Assembly (NCBI RefSeq): GCF_027622875.1
Contig: NZ_JAPZVP010000018.1
Span: 55,106-119,105, forward strand
Reading direction: 5' to 3'
Source: Glycomyces luteolus
GTDB lineage: Bacteria; Actinomycetota; Actinomycetes; Mycobacteriales; Micromonosporaceae
DNA length: 64,000 nt
Shown here: positions 1 through 9,306 of the stretch, in pieces
Numbering within the stretch: the first letter of the stretch is position 1
How the letters are laid out: each line of letters begins with the position of its first letter
Notes under the pieces: generated by a model
Told to the model about the DNA's origin: nothing
Database searches by the model: none
Seen by the model: only the letters and a program-made list of their open reading frames with translations
Position numbers and translations under genes: made by a program

Positions 1-287
1 TTGAAGTCCTCGTCCTCCGGGTCGACGCCCTCGGGCAGGGACAGGCCCACGCCGCCGCTGCCGTTCTCCTCAGGGTCCGGGAAATCCGCGATGCCGTTGT
101 CCCGCATGCACTCCGAATAGGCCAGCGCCTGCTCGAAGCCGTCCAGCTCCTCCGCCTCCTCCGCGGAGGCGGACTCGGTGGCGGTGCCGTCGGCGCTGGC
201 GACGCCGCCGCCGTCGTCGTTGTCGGAGCAGGCCGTCGCCGAGAGGGCCAGCAGCCCCAAGAGGAGCGCGATCGTGTGTCGCCGCAT
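1..287 (-). CDS. Secreted lipoprotein, 5' part only
   Basis: The first 95 codons of a gene that reads leftward out of the window. It starts at ATG 287, with an AAAGGA-type ribosome site about ten bases upstream. Residues 1-20 are a lipoprotein signal peptide (two Arg, a Leu-rich core, lipobox LSATAC), so the mature protein should be lipid-anchored at Cys20 outside the membrane. An Asp/Gly/Glu-rich linker follows, then the stretch AYSECMRDNGIADFPDP. I know similar Cys-Met-Arg-Asp-Asn-Gly signatures from actinobacterial lipoproteins encoded beside exporters and two-component systems, which agrees with the divergent regulator/kinase pair to its right. The function is unknown and the C-terminus is not in the window. 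Confidence 0.7.
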   Translation of the reverse strand, partial: MRRHTIALLLGLLALSATACSDNDDGGGVASADGTATESASAEEAEELDGFEQALAYSECMRDNGIADFPDPEENGSGGVGLSLPEGVDPEDEDF

Positions 288-618
288 GGAAGTTCGTCCT
301 TTCCTCGCCGGCGGGGAGGTCCCGGCGGCAGCATCAGTACAGTCGCGGCGGCGTTGCCCGGCCGTAAGCCGAAACGGCAAGGCCGCGGCAATGCCGCCGC
401 CCGGTCGGGCCCGCCCTCCAGGGCCCCGCGCGTCTGGCGGCGGCCAGGGCGAGCAGTACGAGGAGGCCGGGGATCGCGCTCCGCGGCATGGGTCGTGCGC
501 CGCTCCGGGGCGGCCGGGCTCGCCCCGGTCGCGCTTCGAGTGGAGCGGGCCGGGCGTTGCCCCGCTGTCGGCCGGATCGGCAACGCCGCGGCAACGCCGC
601 GCAGGCGAAGATGGGGAG

Positions 619-1275
619 ATGAGAATCCTGGTGGTGGAGGACGAGCCGCTGCTCGCCGATGCCGTGGCCGAATGGCTGCGCGGCGAGGCGCACGCGGTCG
701 ACATCGCGCTCGACGGCGCGGCGGCCCTGGAGCGGTTCGGCGTCAACGACTACGACGTGGTCGTCCTCGACCGCGACCTGCCGGGAGTGCACGGCGACCG
801 GGTCTGCCGCGCCATCGCCGCCGAGCACGGCGACACGCGGGTGCTCATGCTCACGGCCGCCTCGGACATCGACGACCGCGTCACCGGGCTCTCGCTCGGC
901 GCGGACGACTACCTGCCGAAGCCGTTCGCGTTCCGGGAGCTCGCCGCGCGGGTGGCCGCCCTCGGCCGCCGGGCCCGGCCCGCCGCGCCGCCGGTGCTCG
1001 AACGCTCCGGGATCAGCCTCGACACGCACCTGCACCAGGTGTTTCGCGACGGACGGTACGTCCCGTTGTCCCGCAAGGAGTTCGCGGTCCTCGCCGAGCT
1101 GCTGCGCGCCGACGGCGCTCCCGTCTCCGCCGAGCAGCTCCTGGAGAAGGCCTGGGACGAGCACACCGATCCGTTCACGCAGGCCGTGCGCATGACCATC
1201 CTCAAGCTCAGGCGCAAACTCGGCGACCCGCCGGTGGTCCTGACCGAACCCGGAGTGGGGTACCGAATCGCATGA
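619..1275 (+). CDS. OmpR-family response regulator
   Basis: A 218-residue DNA-binding regulator of a two-component system. The receiver domain (residues 1-115) has the acidic pair in VVEDEP, the phosphoacceptor Asp51 in VVLDRDLPG, and the conserved Thr and Lys of the LMLTAA and DYLPKPF motifs. The C-terminal half is a winged-helix OmpR/PhoB domain (LSRKEFAVLAELLRA, ending VLTEPGVGYRIA). ATG 619 is chosen because it is preceded by GGGGAG and begins exactly at the receiver fold; longer upstream reading in the frame has no domain sense. Its stop overlaps the kinase start (ATGA), so the two are translationally coupled. The divergent lipoprotein gene at 287 is the obvious candidate target. Confidence 0.93.
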   Translation: MRILVVEDEPLLADAVAEWLRGEAHAVDIALDGAAALERFGVNDYDVVVLDRDLPGVHGDRVCRAIAAEHGDTRVLMLTAASDIDDRVTGLSLGADDYLPKPFAFRELAARVAALGRRARPAAPPVLERSGISLDTHLHQVFRDGRYVPLSRKEFAVLAELLRADGAPVSAEQLLEKAWDEHTDPFTQAVRMTILKLRRKLGDPPVVLTEPGVGYRIA

Positions 1276-2444
1276 GGCGCCGTTTCCGACTGACGCTCCG
1301 GGCCCGGCTGACGCTCGTCTACGGCGGGCTGTTCATCGCCGGTGGCGTGCTGCTCCTGATGCTCACGTACAGCATGGTGGAACGGGGCATCCCCGACGAG
1401 CAGCAGATCGTCCAAGGCATGCAGAGCAACAGCGAGTCCGCGGCCCCGCCCGTCCCCGGGGACTCGCTCGGCGCGACCCAGGACTTCAAGATCCTCGTCA
1501 CCGGCGAGGTGTGGGCGGAAGCGCTCGACACCATCAGCAACGAGGGTCCTCAGGCGCTCCTGCTGGTCAGCCTCGGCACGATCGCCATCGGATGGTTCGC
1601 GGCGGGGCGGATGCTCCGGCCGCTGCAGCGCATCACCGACACCGCCGCCGAGATCGCCGAATCGCCCGCAGCCGACAAGGGCCTGCACCGGCGCATCAAG
1701 ATCAGCGGCCCTCGCGACGAACTCCGCGAGCTCTCCGAGACCTTCAACCGGATGCTCGAGCGCCTCGACCAGTCCTTCGACGGCCAGCGCACGTTCATCT
1801 CCAACGCCTCCCACGAGCTGCGCACCCCGCTGACCGTGACCCGGGCGCTCCTCGAAGTGGCCGTGCACCGCCAGGACGCCTCTGCGGACGTGCGGCTGCT
1901 GGGCGAGACCCTCCTGGAGGTGAACTCCCGCCACGAGCGGCTCATCGAAGGCCTGCTGCTCCTTATGCGCTCGGACCGCGAACTCGCCGAGCGCGCCTAT
2001 GTGGACCTCTCTGATGTGGCCGAGTACGTGGTCGCCCAGACCCCTTCGGGCGAGGTCACCGTGACGGCCGACTGCGAGGAGGCCCCGGCCCGGGGCGAGC
2101 CGGTCCTCTTGGAGCGCCTGGCCCAGAACCTCGTCGAGAACGCGATCCGCTACAACACCGTTGAGCACGGCTGGGTGACCGTCACGACTTGCCGCGACGG
2201 CGACCTCGCGGTCCTGGAGGTCGCCAACTCGGGGCCGGTGGTCCCCGCCTTCGAGGTGGAGGGCCTCTTCGAGCCCTTCCGCCGCTTCGGCACCGAACGC
2301 CTCGCCACCGCCTCCAAGGGCGCCGGCCTCGGCCTCTCGATCGTCAGGGCCGTCGCCAAGGCCCACGGCGGCGAAGCGACGGCCGCGGCCCGCCCGGACG
2401 GCGGCCTGGTCGTGACGGTGCGTCTCCCGGCGGCGGGCGACTGA
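1272..2444 (+). CDS. Sensor histidine kinase
   Basis: A 390-residue membrane histidine kinase, partner of the regulator that ends at 1275. It has a first membrane segment at about residues 13-34, a short extracellular loop of about 60 residues, and a second membrane segment at about 95-112. A HAMP linker (RMLRPLQRITDTAAEIA) follows, then the HisKA helix with phospho-acceptor His181 in ISNASHELRTPL. The ATP-binding domain shows the N box (LAQNLVENAIRYN) and the GAGLGLSIV G box near the end. It starts at the ATG overlapping the regulator stop. A perfect bidirectional terminator stands 13 bases after the stop. The short sensor loop gives no hint of the ligand. Confidence 0.93.
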   Translation: MRRRFRLTLRARLTLVYGGLFIAGGVLLLMLTYSMVERGIPDEQQIVQGMQSNSESAAPPVPGDSLGATQDFKILVTGEVWAEALDTISNEGPQALLLVSLGTIAIGWFAAGRMLRPLQRITDTAAEIAESPAADKGLHRRIKISGPRDELRELSETFNRMLERLDQSFDGQRTFISNASHELRTPLTVTRALLEVAVHRQDASADVRLLGETLLEVNSRHERLIEGLLLLMRSDRELAERAYVDLSDVAEYVVAQTPSGEVTVTADCEEAPARGEPVLLERLAQNLVENAIRYNTVEHGWVTVTTCRDGDLAVLEVANSGPVVPAFEVEGLFEPFRRFGTERLATASKGAGLGLSIVRAVAKAHGGEATAAARPDGGLVVTVRLPAAGD

Positions 2445-2457
2445 ACCAGGAAACGAA

Positions 2458-2483
2458 AAAGACCCCGGGAGACCGGGGTCTTT
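2458..2483. terminator. Bidirectional terminator between kinase and tRNA-Thr
   Basis: A perfect 11-bp stem (AAAGACCCCGG / CCGGGGTCTTT) closed by a GAGA tetraloop. The arms give T-rich tails on both strands, so it can end both the kinase transcript from the left and the tRNA-Thr transcript from the right. Confidence 0.85.
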
Positions 2484-2487
2484 CTGC

Positions 2488-2563
2488 TGGAGCCGCCTAA
2501 CGGAATCGAACCGTTGACCTTGTTATTACGAGTAACACGCTCTACCGACTGAGCTAAGGCGGC
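2488..2563 (-). tRNA. tRNA-Thr (anticodon CGT)
   Basis: On the minus strand a full cloverleaf can be read: acceptor GCCGCCT paired with AGGCGGC, D arm with GCTCAGTCGGTAGAGC, anticodon stem TGTTA/TAACA around loop CTCGTAA (anticodon CGT, reads ACG), T arm with GGTTCGATTCC, discriminator T and an encoded CCA. It lies only five bases downstream of the SRP RNA gene, so the two may share a transcript. Confidence 0.95.
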
Positions 2564-2568
2564 GGGGT

Positions 2569-2649
2569 CCCTCACACACCCGACAGAGCTCGCTTATCCT
2601 TGCTGCCTTCCGGCCCTGGGGAGGTTCACAAGATGACGCCGCATGAGGG
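2569..2649 (-). ncRNA. ffs: Signal recognition particle RNA (4.5S type)
   Basis: The minus strand carries the universally conserved SRP helix-8 segment, seen as GTGAACC, CCCCAGGGCCGGAAGGCAGC and AAGGATAAGC in order. The ends CCCTCA and TGAGGG pair to close the hairpin, giving a molecule of about 81 nt. This is the small bacterial SRP RNA that binds Ffh to target membrane proteins. The exact ends are inferred from the closing stem. Confidence 0.92.
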
Positions 2650-2816
2650 ACGGGCGAAAGTCTACCCCACGCCACCGCCGTCCCCGAACCGGGCGAGCCA
2701 TCTCCGTAGCCGAAGTCACCACTCTGCCGAACGGGGATGTCGTACCCGGATGGGGCTCTGGGCGGATCGGGGGCGCCCGCGCGCGGCACACCCGGCCCCG
2801 GGGGCACCGGCCCATC

Positions 2817-2835
2817 CGCTTTCCAAGCGTGCGCA
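2817..2835 (-). repeat. Inverted 19-bp copy of the tRNA-Ser anticodon arm
   Basis: This 19-base stretch is the exact reverse complement of positions 2926-2944, the anticodon stem-loop of the neighbouring tRNA-Ser (core GCACGCTTGGAAAGC). The rest of the tRNA is not duplicated. Chance identity of this length within 110 bp is very unlikely. It could be a leftover of an att site or of a tRNA-gene rearrangement. No integrase gene is in the window. The surrounding 250-bp gap (2650-2902) otherwise holds only the promoters of ffs and tRNA-Ser. Confidence 0.6.
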
Positions 2836-2902
2836 ATGCAACGCAGGTCACCCTGTTCAACCCGGTTGGAGGCGGCACCGGTCGTCCGGTAAGCTCTCTC
2901 GC

Positions 2903-2990
2903 GGAGGATTCGCATAGTGGCCTAGTGCGCACGCTTGGAAAGCGTGTTGAGTGAAAGCTCTCAGGGGTTCGAATCCCCTATCCTCCGCCA
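2903..2990 (+). tRNA. tRNA-Ser (anticodon GGA)
   Basis: An 88-nt class II tRNA. Acceptor GGAGGAT pairs with ATCCTCC, followed by discriminator G and an encoded CCA. The anticodon arm is ACGCTTGGAAAGCGT with anticodon GGA (reads UCC/UCU). A long variable arm (GTTGAGTGAAAGCTCTC) and a GGTTCGAATCC T arm are present, as expected for serine tRNAs. Confidence 0.95.
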
Positions 2991-3040
2991 CGAAGAGGCG
3001 AGGTCTTGAGCAGGGCCTCCGCCGCAGGCGAGAAGAAGGA

Positions 3041-3066
3041 AGCCGGAGCAGGCGCTCCGGCTTTTT
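3041..3066 (+). terminator. Terminator after tRNA-Ser
   Basis: A perfect 9-bp stem (AGCCGGAGC / GCTCCGGCT), loop AGGC, followed by a run of T. It is about 50 bases after the tRNA-Ser and ends transcription on the plus strand. Confidence 0.85.
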
Positions 3067-3115
3067 TCATGCCCTGAATCGGGGCGGGAGACCGGCCTTC
3101 GACCGGGCACGTGAA

Positions 3116-3143
3116 AGGGGCGGGACCTCGCGGTCCCGCCCCT
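3116..3143 (-). terminator. Terminator after clpC
   Basis: A perfect 12-bp stem (AGGGGCGGGACC / GGTCCCGCCCCT) with a four-base loop, 24 bases beyond the clpC stop on the minus strand. The tail is only TTTC, which is usual for high-GC actinobacteria. Confidence 0.75.
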
Positions 3144-3166
3144 GTTCGCTCTGTCGGCCTCCGCGG

Positions 3167-5782
3167 CTAAGCGGCGCCGCCCTGGCCCACCTGGCCGCCT
3201 CGCGGCCCGGCTCCCGGGCTCTTCGGCGGCATCGTGCCAGTGCCCGCTCCCGGGCTCTTGGGAGCCCGCTCGCCGGCCAGCTCGGCCGGAGGCGTGTCCG
3301 GCACGCCCGCGGGCTTGTCGGCGCCCCTGAACGTCAGGTGCGTCTTCTCGACGTCCTTCGGGTCGCCGTCGACGTCCACGATGACGATCTGGCCGGGCGT
3401 GAACTCGTTGAAGAGGATCTTCTCCGAGAGCGTGTCCTCGATCTCGCGCTGGATCGTGCGACGCAGCGGCCGCGCGCCCATGACCGGGTCGTAGCCCTTG
3501 TGGCCCAGGTACAGCTTCGCGTTGTCCGTGAGCTCCAGGGCCATGTCGCGGTTGGCGAGCTGGTCCTCGATGCGCTTGACCATCAGGTCGACGATCGCGA
3601 CGATCGCCTCCTGCGTGTGCTTCGGGAACACGATGGTGTCGTCGATGCGGTTCAGGAACTCGGGGCGGAAGTGGTTCTTCAGCTCCTCCGAGACCTTCTC
3701 CTTCATCCGGTCGTAGTCGCCGCCCTCGGACGCGTCGGCCTGGAAGCCCAGCGACACGGCCTTGCCGACGTCCTTCGTACCGAGGTTGGTGGTCAGGATC
3801 AGCACCGTGTTCTTGAAGTCGACGATGCGGCCCTGGCCGTCGGTCAGACGACCGTCCTCGAGGATCTGCAGGAGCGTGTTGAACACGTCCGGGTGGGCCT
3901 TCTCGATCTCGTCGAACAGGACCACGCTGAACGGCTTCCTGCGGACCTTCTCGGTGAGCTGCCCGCCCTCGTCGTAGCCGACGTAGCCGGGAGGCGCACC
4001 GACGAGGCGCGAGACCGTGTAGCGGTCGTGGAACTCGGACATGTCCAGCTGGATCAGCGAGTCCTCGGAGCCGAACAGGAACTCCGCGAGCGCCTTCGCC
4101 AGCTCGGTCTTACCCACACCGGACGGGCCGGCGAAGATGAACGAGCCGGACGGCCGCTTCGGGTCCTTGAGCCCGGCGCGGGTGCGGCGGATCGCCTTGG
4201 AGACGGCCTTGACGGCGTCCTCCTGGCCGATGATCCGCTTGTGGATCTCCTCCTCCATGCGCAGCAGGCGGGAGGTCTCCTCCTCGGTCAGCTTGTAGAC
4301 CGGGATGCCGGTCCAGTTCGCGAGGACCTCGGAGATCATCTCCTCGTCGACCTCGGTGACCTGGTCCAGGTCGCCGGCCTTCCACTCCTGCTCGCGCTTG
4401 GCGCGCTTCTCGTGGAGGCGCTTCTCGGTGTCGCGCAGGCGCGCGGCGGCCTCGAAGTCCTGGGCGTCGATCGCCGACTCCTTCTGGCGTCGGGTCTCGG
4501 CGATCTCCTCGTCGATCTCGCGGAGGTCCGGCGGTGCGGTCATCCGGCGGATGCGCATGCGCGCGCCCGCCTCGTCGATGAGGTCGATGGCCTTGTCCGG
4601 CAGGAACCGGTCCGAGATGTAGCGGTCCGCGAGCGTCGCGGCCTGCACCAGGGCGCCGTCCGTGATGGAGACGCGGTGGTGGGCCTCGTAGCGGTCGCGC
4701 AGGCCCTTGAGGATCTCGATGGTGTGCGCCAGGGACGGCTCGGCCACCTGGATCGGCTGGAAGCGGCGCTCCAGGGCGGCGTCCTTCTCGAGGTACTTGC
4801 GGTACTCGTCGAGGGTGGTCGCACCGATGGTCTGCAGCTCGCCGCGGGCCAGCATCGGCTTGAGGATCGAGGCCGCGTCGATCGCGCCCTCGGCGGCCCC
4901 TGCGCCGACGAGCGTGTGGATCTCGTCGATGAACAGGATGATGTCGCCGCGGGTCTTGATCTCCTTGAGGACCTTCTTCAGGCGCTCTTCGAAGTCGCCG
5001 CGGTAGCGGGAGCCGGCCACGAGCGCGCCCAGGTCAAGCGTGTACAGCTGCTTGTCCTTGAGCGTCTCGGGGACCTCGCCCTTGGTGATCGCCTGCGCGA
5101 GGCCCTCGACGGCGGCGGTCTTGCCGACGCCGGGCTCGCCGATGAGCACCGGGTTGTTCTTGGTGCGGCGGGACAGGACCTGCATGACGCGTTCGATCTC
5201 GCGCTGGCGCCCGATCACGGGGTCCAGCTTGCCGTCGCGCGCGGCTTGCGTGAGGTTGCGGCCGAACTGGTCGAGCACGAGCGAACCGGACTGCTGGGCC
5301 TCCTGGGAGGTGCCGCCGGCGGTCGCGCCGGCGGGCTCCTTGCCCTGGTAGCCGGAGAGCAGCTGCAGCACCTGCTGGCGGACGCGGTTGAGGTCCGCGC
5401 CGAGCTTGATGAGGACCTGGGCGGCGACGCCCTCGCCCTCGCGGATCAGGCCGAGCAGGATGTGCTCGGTGCCGATGTAGTTGTGGCCCAGCTGCAGCGC
5501 TTCGCGCAGGCTCAGCTCGAGCACCTTCTTCGCCCGCGGGGTGAAGGGGATGTGCCCGGACGGGGCCTGCTGGCCCTGGCCGATGATCTCCTCGACCTGC
5601 TGGCGGACGCCTTCCAAGGAAATGCCCAGGCTCTCCAGGGCCTTCGCCGCCACGCCCTCGCCCTCGTGGATGAGGCCGAGCAGGATGTGTTCCGTGCCGA
5701 TGTAGTTGTGGTTGAGCATCCTGGCTTCTTCTTGAGCCAAGACGACCACGCGTCGGGCACGGTCCGTAAACCGTTCAAACAT
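3167..5782 (-). CDS. clpC: ATP-dependent Clp protease ATPase subunit ClpC
   Basis: An 871-residue class I AAA+ unfoldase that feeds substrates to the ClpP peptidase. Two Clp-N repeats occupy residues 1-145, and the duplicated motif [13 protein letters not shown] is seen at about 26 and 101. The D1 module has Walker A GEPGVGKT near 215 and Walker [13 protein letters not shown]-containing middle domain follows. D2 has GPSGVGKT near 555. A Gly/Pro/Ala-rich tail of about 60 residues closes the protein. ATG 5782 gives the canonical N-terminus [11 protein letters not shown]. It is the last gene of the minus-strand series lysS-lsr2-clpC, with a 356-bp promoter region of its own that carries a ClgR-type box. 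ClpC is normally essential in this phylum. Confidence 0.97.
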   Translation of the reverse strand: MFERFTDRARRVVVLAQEEARMLNHNYIGTEHILLGLIHEGEGVAAKALESLGISLEGVRQQVEEIIGQGQQAPSGHIPFTPRAKKVLELSLREALQLGHNYIGTEHILLGLIREGEGVAAQVLIKLGADLNRVRQQVLQLLSGYQGKEPAGATAGGTSQEAQQSGSLVLDQFGRNLTQAARDGKLDPVIGRQREIERVMQVLSRRTKNNPVLIGEPGVGKTAAVEGLAQAITKGEVPETLKDKQLYTLDLGALVAGSRYRGDFEERLKKVLKEIKTRGDIILFIDEIHTLVGAGAAEGAIDAASILKPMLARGELQTIGATTLDEYRKYLEKDAALERRFQPIQVAEPSLAHTIEILKGLRDRYEAHHRVSITDGALVQAATLADRYISDRFLPDKAIDLIDEAGARMRIRRMTAPPDLREIDEEIAETRRQKESAIDAQDFEAAARLRDTEKRLHEKRAKREQEWKAGDLDQVTEVDEEMISEVLANWTGIPVYKLTEEETSRLLRMEEEIHKRIIGQEDAVKAVSKAIRRTRAGLKDPKRPSGSFIFAGPSGVGKTELAKALAEFLFGSEDSLIQLDMSEFHDRYTVSRLVGAPPGYVGYDEGGQLTEKVRRKPFSVVLFDEIEKAHPDVFNTLLQILEDGRLTDGQGRIVDFKNTVLILTTNLGTKDVGKAVSLGFQADASEGGDYDRMKEKVSEELKNHFRPEFLNRIDDTIVFPKHTQEAIVAIVDLMVKRIEDQLANRDMALELTDNAKLYLGHKGYDPVMGARPLRRTIQREIEDTLSEKILFNEFTPGQIVIVDVDGDPKDVEKTHLTFRGADKPAGVPDTPPAELAGERAPKSPGAGTGTMPPKSPGAGPRGGQVGQGGAA

Positions 5783-5937
5783 GCGCTTCTGCTCCTCGCG
5801 TCCGCCGCTACTTGTCGTCGTTACTGGTCGTGGCTTGCAAAACCCTGTGGGTACACCTTATCTCCCGGGTCCGCGGACGACGGGTGCCACGTGGGTGACA
5901 ACAAGCGTGCCTCTTAGACCATTCCCGGTGATAACAG

Positions 5938-5951
5938 GTTCGCTGTGAGCG
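5938..5951 (-). promoter_or_regulatory. ClgR-type operator upstream of clpC
   Basis: The sequence GTTCGC-N5-GCG on the plus strand, read on the clpC strand as CGCTCACAGCG, agrees with the CGCYNANRGCG core known for ClgR, the activator of clp genes in actinobacteria. It is about 160 bases upstream of the clpC start. The rest of the 5783-6138 gap shows no gene. Binding is inferred from sequence only. Confidence 0.5.
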
Positions 5952-6138
5952 CAATACCCGTCGGCCCGCCGCGGCAATCCAATGGTGCCCGACGGGTATG
6001 ACACTTCGGCCGACTCCGCGCCCAACGGGGGACGAACTGCACCCGCCGTCCGCGCAAAGCGGCGCCTTCGTTCGCCGACGCGAAATACCCGCCCTCCAGG
6101 GGAGAGCGGGCATCGAAGTCGGTCGCGAGGCTGCCTGA

Positions 6139-6495
6139 CTAGTTGTGCGCGGCGTTGTATTCCTCGACGATCGCCTGCGGGATGCGTCCACGGGGCGAGA
6201 CGCGCTTCCCGCTGCGCTCGGCCCACTCGCGGATGGCCTTGTTCTGCTCGCGGTCCACGGTCTGGCGGCGCGGGGCGACGGCGCCGCGGACCGGGCCGCG
6301 GGGGGCGCCCAGGCTGTAACGCCCGAGTCGGGTGCCGGCTTCCTGGAACTTTTCCAAGGCGTCGCGCAGTTCCTTGGCGTGGCCCGCCGAGAGGTCGATC
6401 TCGTAGGCCTGTCCGTCGATAGCGAATTTGACGGTCTCCTCAGCCTTGCTGCCGTCGATATCGTCGATCAGGATGACCTGTGTCTTCTTCGCCAT
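6139..6495 (-). CDS. lsr2: Lsr2-family nucleoid-associated protein
   Basis: A 118-residue H-NS-like xenogeneic silencer. The N-terminal oligomerisation part starts MAKKTQVILIDDIDG, and the C-terminal DNA-binding part carries NKAIREWAERSGKRVSPRGRIP with the RGR hook that enters the minor groove of AT-rich DNA. Length is typical (110-120). A GAGAGGAA ribosome site precedes ATG 6495. It stands between lysS and clpC, an order common in actinobacteria. It has its own 250-bp upstream region (6496-6743), which is somewhat richer in A/T than its surroundings and where I see no further gene. Confidence 0.96.
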   Translation of the reverse strand: MAKKTQVILIDDIDGSKAEETVKFAIDGQAYEIDLSAGHAKELRDALEKFQEAGTRLGRYSLGAPRGPVRGAVAPRRQTVDREQNKAIREWAERSGKRVSPRGRIPQAIVEEYNAAHN

Positions 6496-6743
6496 GGCAA
6501 ATTCCTCTCGAACTGTAGCGACTACCGCTGCCGGGACAACCGTCTTGCTAGTGCCAGAGCATATACGAGTCCATTAGCGAAGGGAAAGAGGGTGGGCGCA
6601 TCTATTTGTGAATGCGTCGCTACCGTCCAGGTCACCTGGCGACTTGAATGCGTCCATGTCTCCCGGGTCCGGGCGAAAAGGGACCGCGCCGGAGGGGAGC
6701 CCCATGAATAGGGGGACCTTCTGGCGCGGTTCCTTTGGCTTTC

Positions 6744-8249
6744 CTATTCGGGTTTCACCAGCGGGAAGAGGATGGTCTCTCGGATACCGAGTCCGGTGAG
6801 CGCCATAAGCAACCGGTCGATTCCCATCCCCATCCCGCACAGCGGCGGGAGGCCGTACTCCATCGCTCGCAGGAAGTCCTCGTCGACGGTCATCGCCTCG
6901 TCGTCGCCCTTCGCGGCCAGTCTGGCCTGGGCCTCCAGGCGCTCGCGCTGGATCACCGGGTCGATGAGCTCCGAATAGCCGGTGGCGAGTTCGAAGCCGC
7001 GCACGTACAGGTCCCATTTCTCGGTGAGGCCGGGAGTGGTGCGGTGACCGCGGGTGAGCGGGGAGGTCTCCTCCGGGTAGTCGAAGACGAAGGTCGGTTC
7101 GATGATGTGGTCGGAGACCAGCAGCTCGAACAATTCCTCCGCGAGTTTCCCGGCACCCCACTTGGGGTCGACGCCGAGTTCGACTTTCTCGGCGTAAGCG
7201 CGCAGCGTCTCCAGCGGCGTGTCGACGGTCACTGTTTCTCCGAGCGCTTCGGAAAGGGACCCGAAGAGGGTGATCTCGGCCCACTCGCCGCCGAGATCGT
7301 ACTGGGTGCCGTCCGCGAGTTCCACGGTCTCGGTCCCGAACGCCGAACGCGCCGCGCCTTGAATGAGCGACTTGGTGAGCCCGGCGATCGTGCGGTAGTC
7401 GCCGTAGGCCTGATAGGCCTCCAGCATCGCGAACTCCGGGGAATGCGACGAGTCGGCGCCCTCGTTGCGGAAGTTCCGGTTGATCTCGAATACGCGGTCG
7501 ATGCCGCCGACGACGCACCTTTTCAGATAGAGCTCGGGGGCGATGCGCATGTACAGGTCCATGTCGTACGCGTTCATGTGCGTCACGAACGGCCGCGCGG
7601 TCGCCCCGCCCGGCTGCACCTGCATCATCGGGGTCTCGACCTCGACGAAGTCGCGGTCGTCGAGCTGCTCGCGCAGAGAGCGCACGACCTTCGCGCGGTT
7701 GCGCGCGTTCGCGCGGGCCTCCGGGCGGACGATGAGGTCGACGTAGCGCTGGCGCACGCGCGTCTCCTCCGCGAGCGGCTTGTGGGCCACGGGCAGGGGG
7801 CGCAGGGCCTTGCTGGTGATCTCGAAGGAGTCGGCCATGACCGACAGCTCGCCGCGCTTGGAGGTGATGACCTCGCCCGTGACGCCGATGTGGTCACCGA
7901 TGTCGGCCAGGCGCTTCCAGTCGGCGAGGCGCTCCTCGCCGACCTTGCCCTGGGAGAGCATCACCTGGAACTCGGTGCCGTCGCCGTCGCGCAGGCGCGC
8001 GAAGCAGAGCTTCCCGGCCGTGCGCACGAAGATCACCCGCCCGGTGGTGCTGACGGTGACGCCTGAGGACTCGCCGTCGGCGAGGCCCGCGAACTGCTCG
8101 CGCAGTTCGGCCAGCGCGTGGGTGCGCGGGTAGCCGAGCGCGTAGGGCTCCTTGCCTTCCGCGAGGAGGGCGGCGCGCTTCTCGCGCCGGATCAGCATCT
8201 GCTCGGGAAGGTCGTCGGCGCTGTCGGTGTACTGCTCGTGCTCGGTCAC
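6744..8249 (-). CDS. lysS: Lysine--tRNA ligase (class II)
   Basis: A 501-residue class II lysyl-tRNA synthetase. An OB-fold anticodon-binding domain (about 45-160) is followed by the catalytic core: motif 2 [18 protein letters not shown] and motif 3 [13 protein letters not shown] near the end. The open frame extends far upstream, but the family N-terminus is met at GTG 8249 ([18 protein letters not shown]). GGAGG lies only one base before this GTG, too close for normal use. Instead TACCCT lies seven bases before it, so the mRNA may be leaderless. If not, the internal ATG at the LPEQM position would be the alternative start. Cytoplasmic, essential. Confidence 0.95.
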   Translation of the reverse strand: MTEHEQYTDSADDLPEQMLIRREKRAALLAEGKEPYALGYPRTHALAELREQFAGLADGESSGVTVSTTGRVIFVRTAGKLCFARLRDGDGTEFQVMLSQGKVGEERLADWKRLADIGDHIGVTGEVITSKRGELSVMADSFEITSKALRPLPVAHKPLAEETRVRQRYVDLIVRPEARANARNRAKVVRSLREQLDDRDFVEVETPMMQVQPGGATARPFVTHMNAYDMDLYMRIAPELYLKRCVVGGIDRVFEINRNFRNEGADSSHSPEFAMLEAYQAYGDYRTIAGLTKSLIQGAARSAFGTETVELADGTQYDLGGEWAEITLFGSLSEALGETVTVDTPLETLRAYAEKVELGVDPKWGAGKLAEELFELLVSDHIIEPTFVFDYPEETSPLTRGHRTTPGLTEKWDLYVRGFELATGYSELIDPVIQRERLEAQARLAAKGDDEAMTVDEDFLRAMEYGLPPLCGMGMGIDRLLMALTGLGIRETILFPLVKPE

Positions 8250-8441
8250 GCCTCCAAGGGTAAATGTCGCCGCCGCGCCGCAGCATGCGAGTTTCCCCTC
8301 ATCGCGCCGGGTCACACCGCCCTCGCGACCGGGTGCGGAAATCGCGCGGGCGGCTAGAGGGCATGCCCCTTCCCACCCGCATCCGCCTCCGACCAACCTA
8401 AGAAATGAGACGACTCTCCCACACGGGTCCGACATCCCACT

Positions 8442-8464
8442 GGACGCGAGAGACCTCCGCGTCC
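8442..8464 (-). terminator. Weak hairpin after the Memo-family gene
   Basis: GGACGCG and CGCGTCC pair over a nine-base loop just beyond the amrB stop on the minus strand. There is no T run. A terminator is plausible but not strong. Confidence 0.35.
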
Positions 8465-8476
8465 GCTCACCGGGTG

Positions 8477-9283
8477 CTACTCGGCCAGGATCGGCCGTTC
8501 GATCGCGAAGGCCGGGTATCCGACGACCCGGTCGGGCCTGCCCACCGTGTCGGCCGACGTGGCCAGCGCGAGCTGGCGCGGGCGTCGTCCGGTGGCGTCG
8601 GCCCATGCGAGGGTCGCGCGCAGGGCGAACACGCCGCAGGCGTGCTGCGGGGCGATCTCGCGCGGGCGGAGGCTGCGGATGGCTTCGGCGGTGGCCGCGT
8701 CGATGCGTTCGGCGGTGGCCTGGTCGTGGAAGTGGGAGAGGTCGGTGGAGCAGATGACCACCGAGTCCTCGCCTGCCTCCTCGCGGAGCGCGGCGATGAG
8801 CCGGGCACCGTCCGGGGACTGGCCCATGCCGAAGGCCACGGGCGTGATCTCGATGTCGGGGCCGAGCGCGACCTGCAGGAACGGCAGCTGGACTTCCAGC
8901 GAGTGCTCGGCTTCGTGGGGCAGCCGCGAGGAGCCGACCACGCTGGTGGCGGCGACCGCGACTTCACCGAGCGGGGTCTCCCAGCGCGCGTACGGCGCGG
9001 CGGCGTCCCCGCGGAGCGGGTAGTGGTGGGAGGGGCCGACGAGGACCACGCGCTTGACGCGGCCGCGGTGGGCGGCGAGTCGGGCGTAGACCTCGGCGGC
9101 GACGGGCCCCGAGTACCGGTAGCCGGCGTGCGGCGCGATGTAGGCGGCGGCGAGCGGTTCGCTCACCGGTCCGGCGGCGTCGATGAGCCGCTCGATGTCG
9201 GCGCGGAGCTGCCCGGGGTCGGCCGGGTAGAAGCGTCCGGCCACGGCAGCGGCCCGTACGGTGTCTGATTTGATCGAAGGCAT
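8477..9283 (-). CDS. amrB: AmmeMemoRadiSam system protein B (Memo family)
   Basis: A 268-residue Memo-like protein, a fold related to extradiol dioxygenases. The His-rich metal-site motifs are intact: [39 protein letters not shown] and HACGV. ATG 9283 is used ([20 protein letters not shown]); upstream in-frame reading has no family similarity. It follows the radical-SAM gene by 23 bases on the same strand, forming an operon. The reaction of this widespread system is not known. The usual third member, AMMECR1 (protein A), is not in this window. A ferrous or other metal cofactor is inferred from the conserved histidines. Confidence 0.9.
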   Translation of the reverse strand: MPSIKSDTVRAAAVAGRFYPADPGQLRADIERLIDAAGPVSEPLAAAYIAPHAGYRYSGPVAAEVYARLAAHRGRVKRVVLVGPSHHYPLRGDAAAPYARWETPLGEVAVAATSVVGSSRLPHEAEHSLEVQLPFLQVALGPDIEITPVAFGMGQSPDGARLIAALREEAGEDSVVICSTDLSHFHDQATAERIDAATAEAIRSLRPREIAPQHACGVFALRATLAWADATGRRPRQLALATSADTVGRPDRVVGYPAFAIERPILAE

Positions 9284-9306
9284 CGCAGGTCTTCCGGTGG
9301 TGGTTC

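Noticed and set aside
2951..5917. 988-codon open frame on the plus strand across clpC
   Set aside because: It is an antisense shadow of clpC caused by high GC; it is rich in Arg, Leu, Val and Asp with no domain, while the minus strand encodes a perfect ClpC.
6744..8606. lysS as a 620-residue protein
   Set aside because: The extra N-terminus has no family similarity; the family N-terminus begins at GTG 8249.
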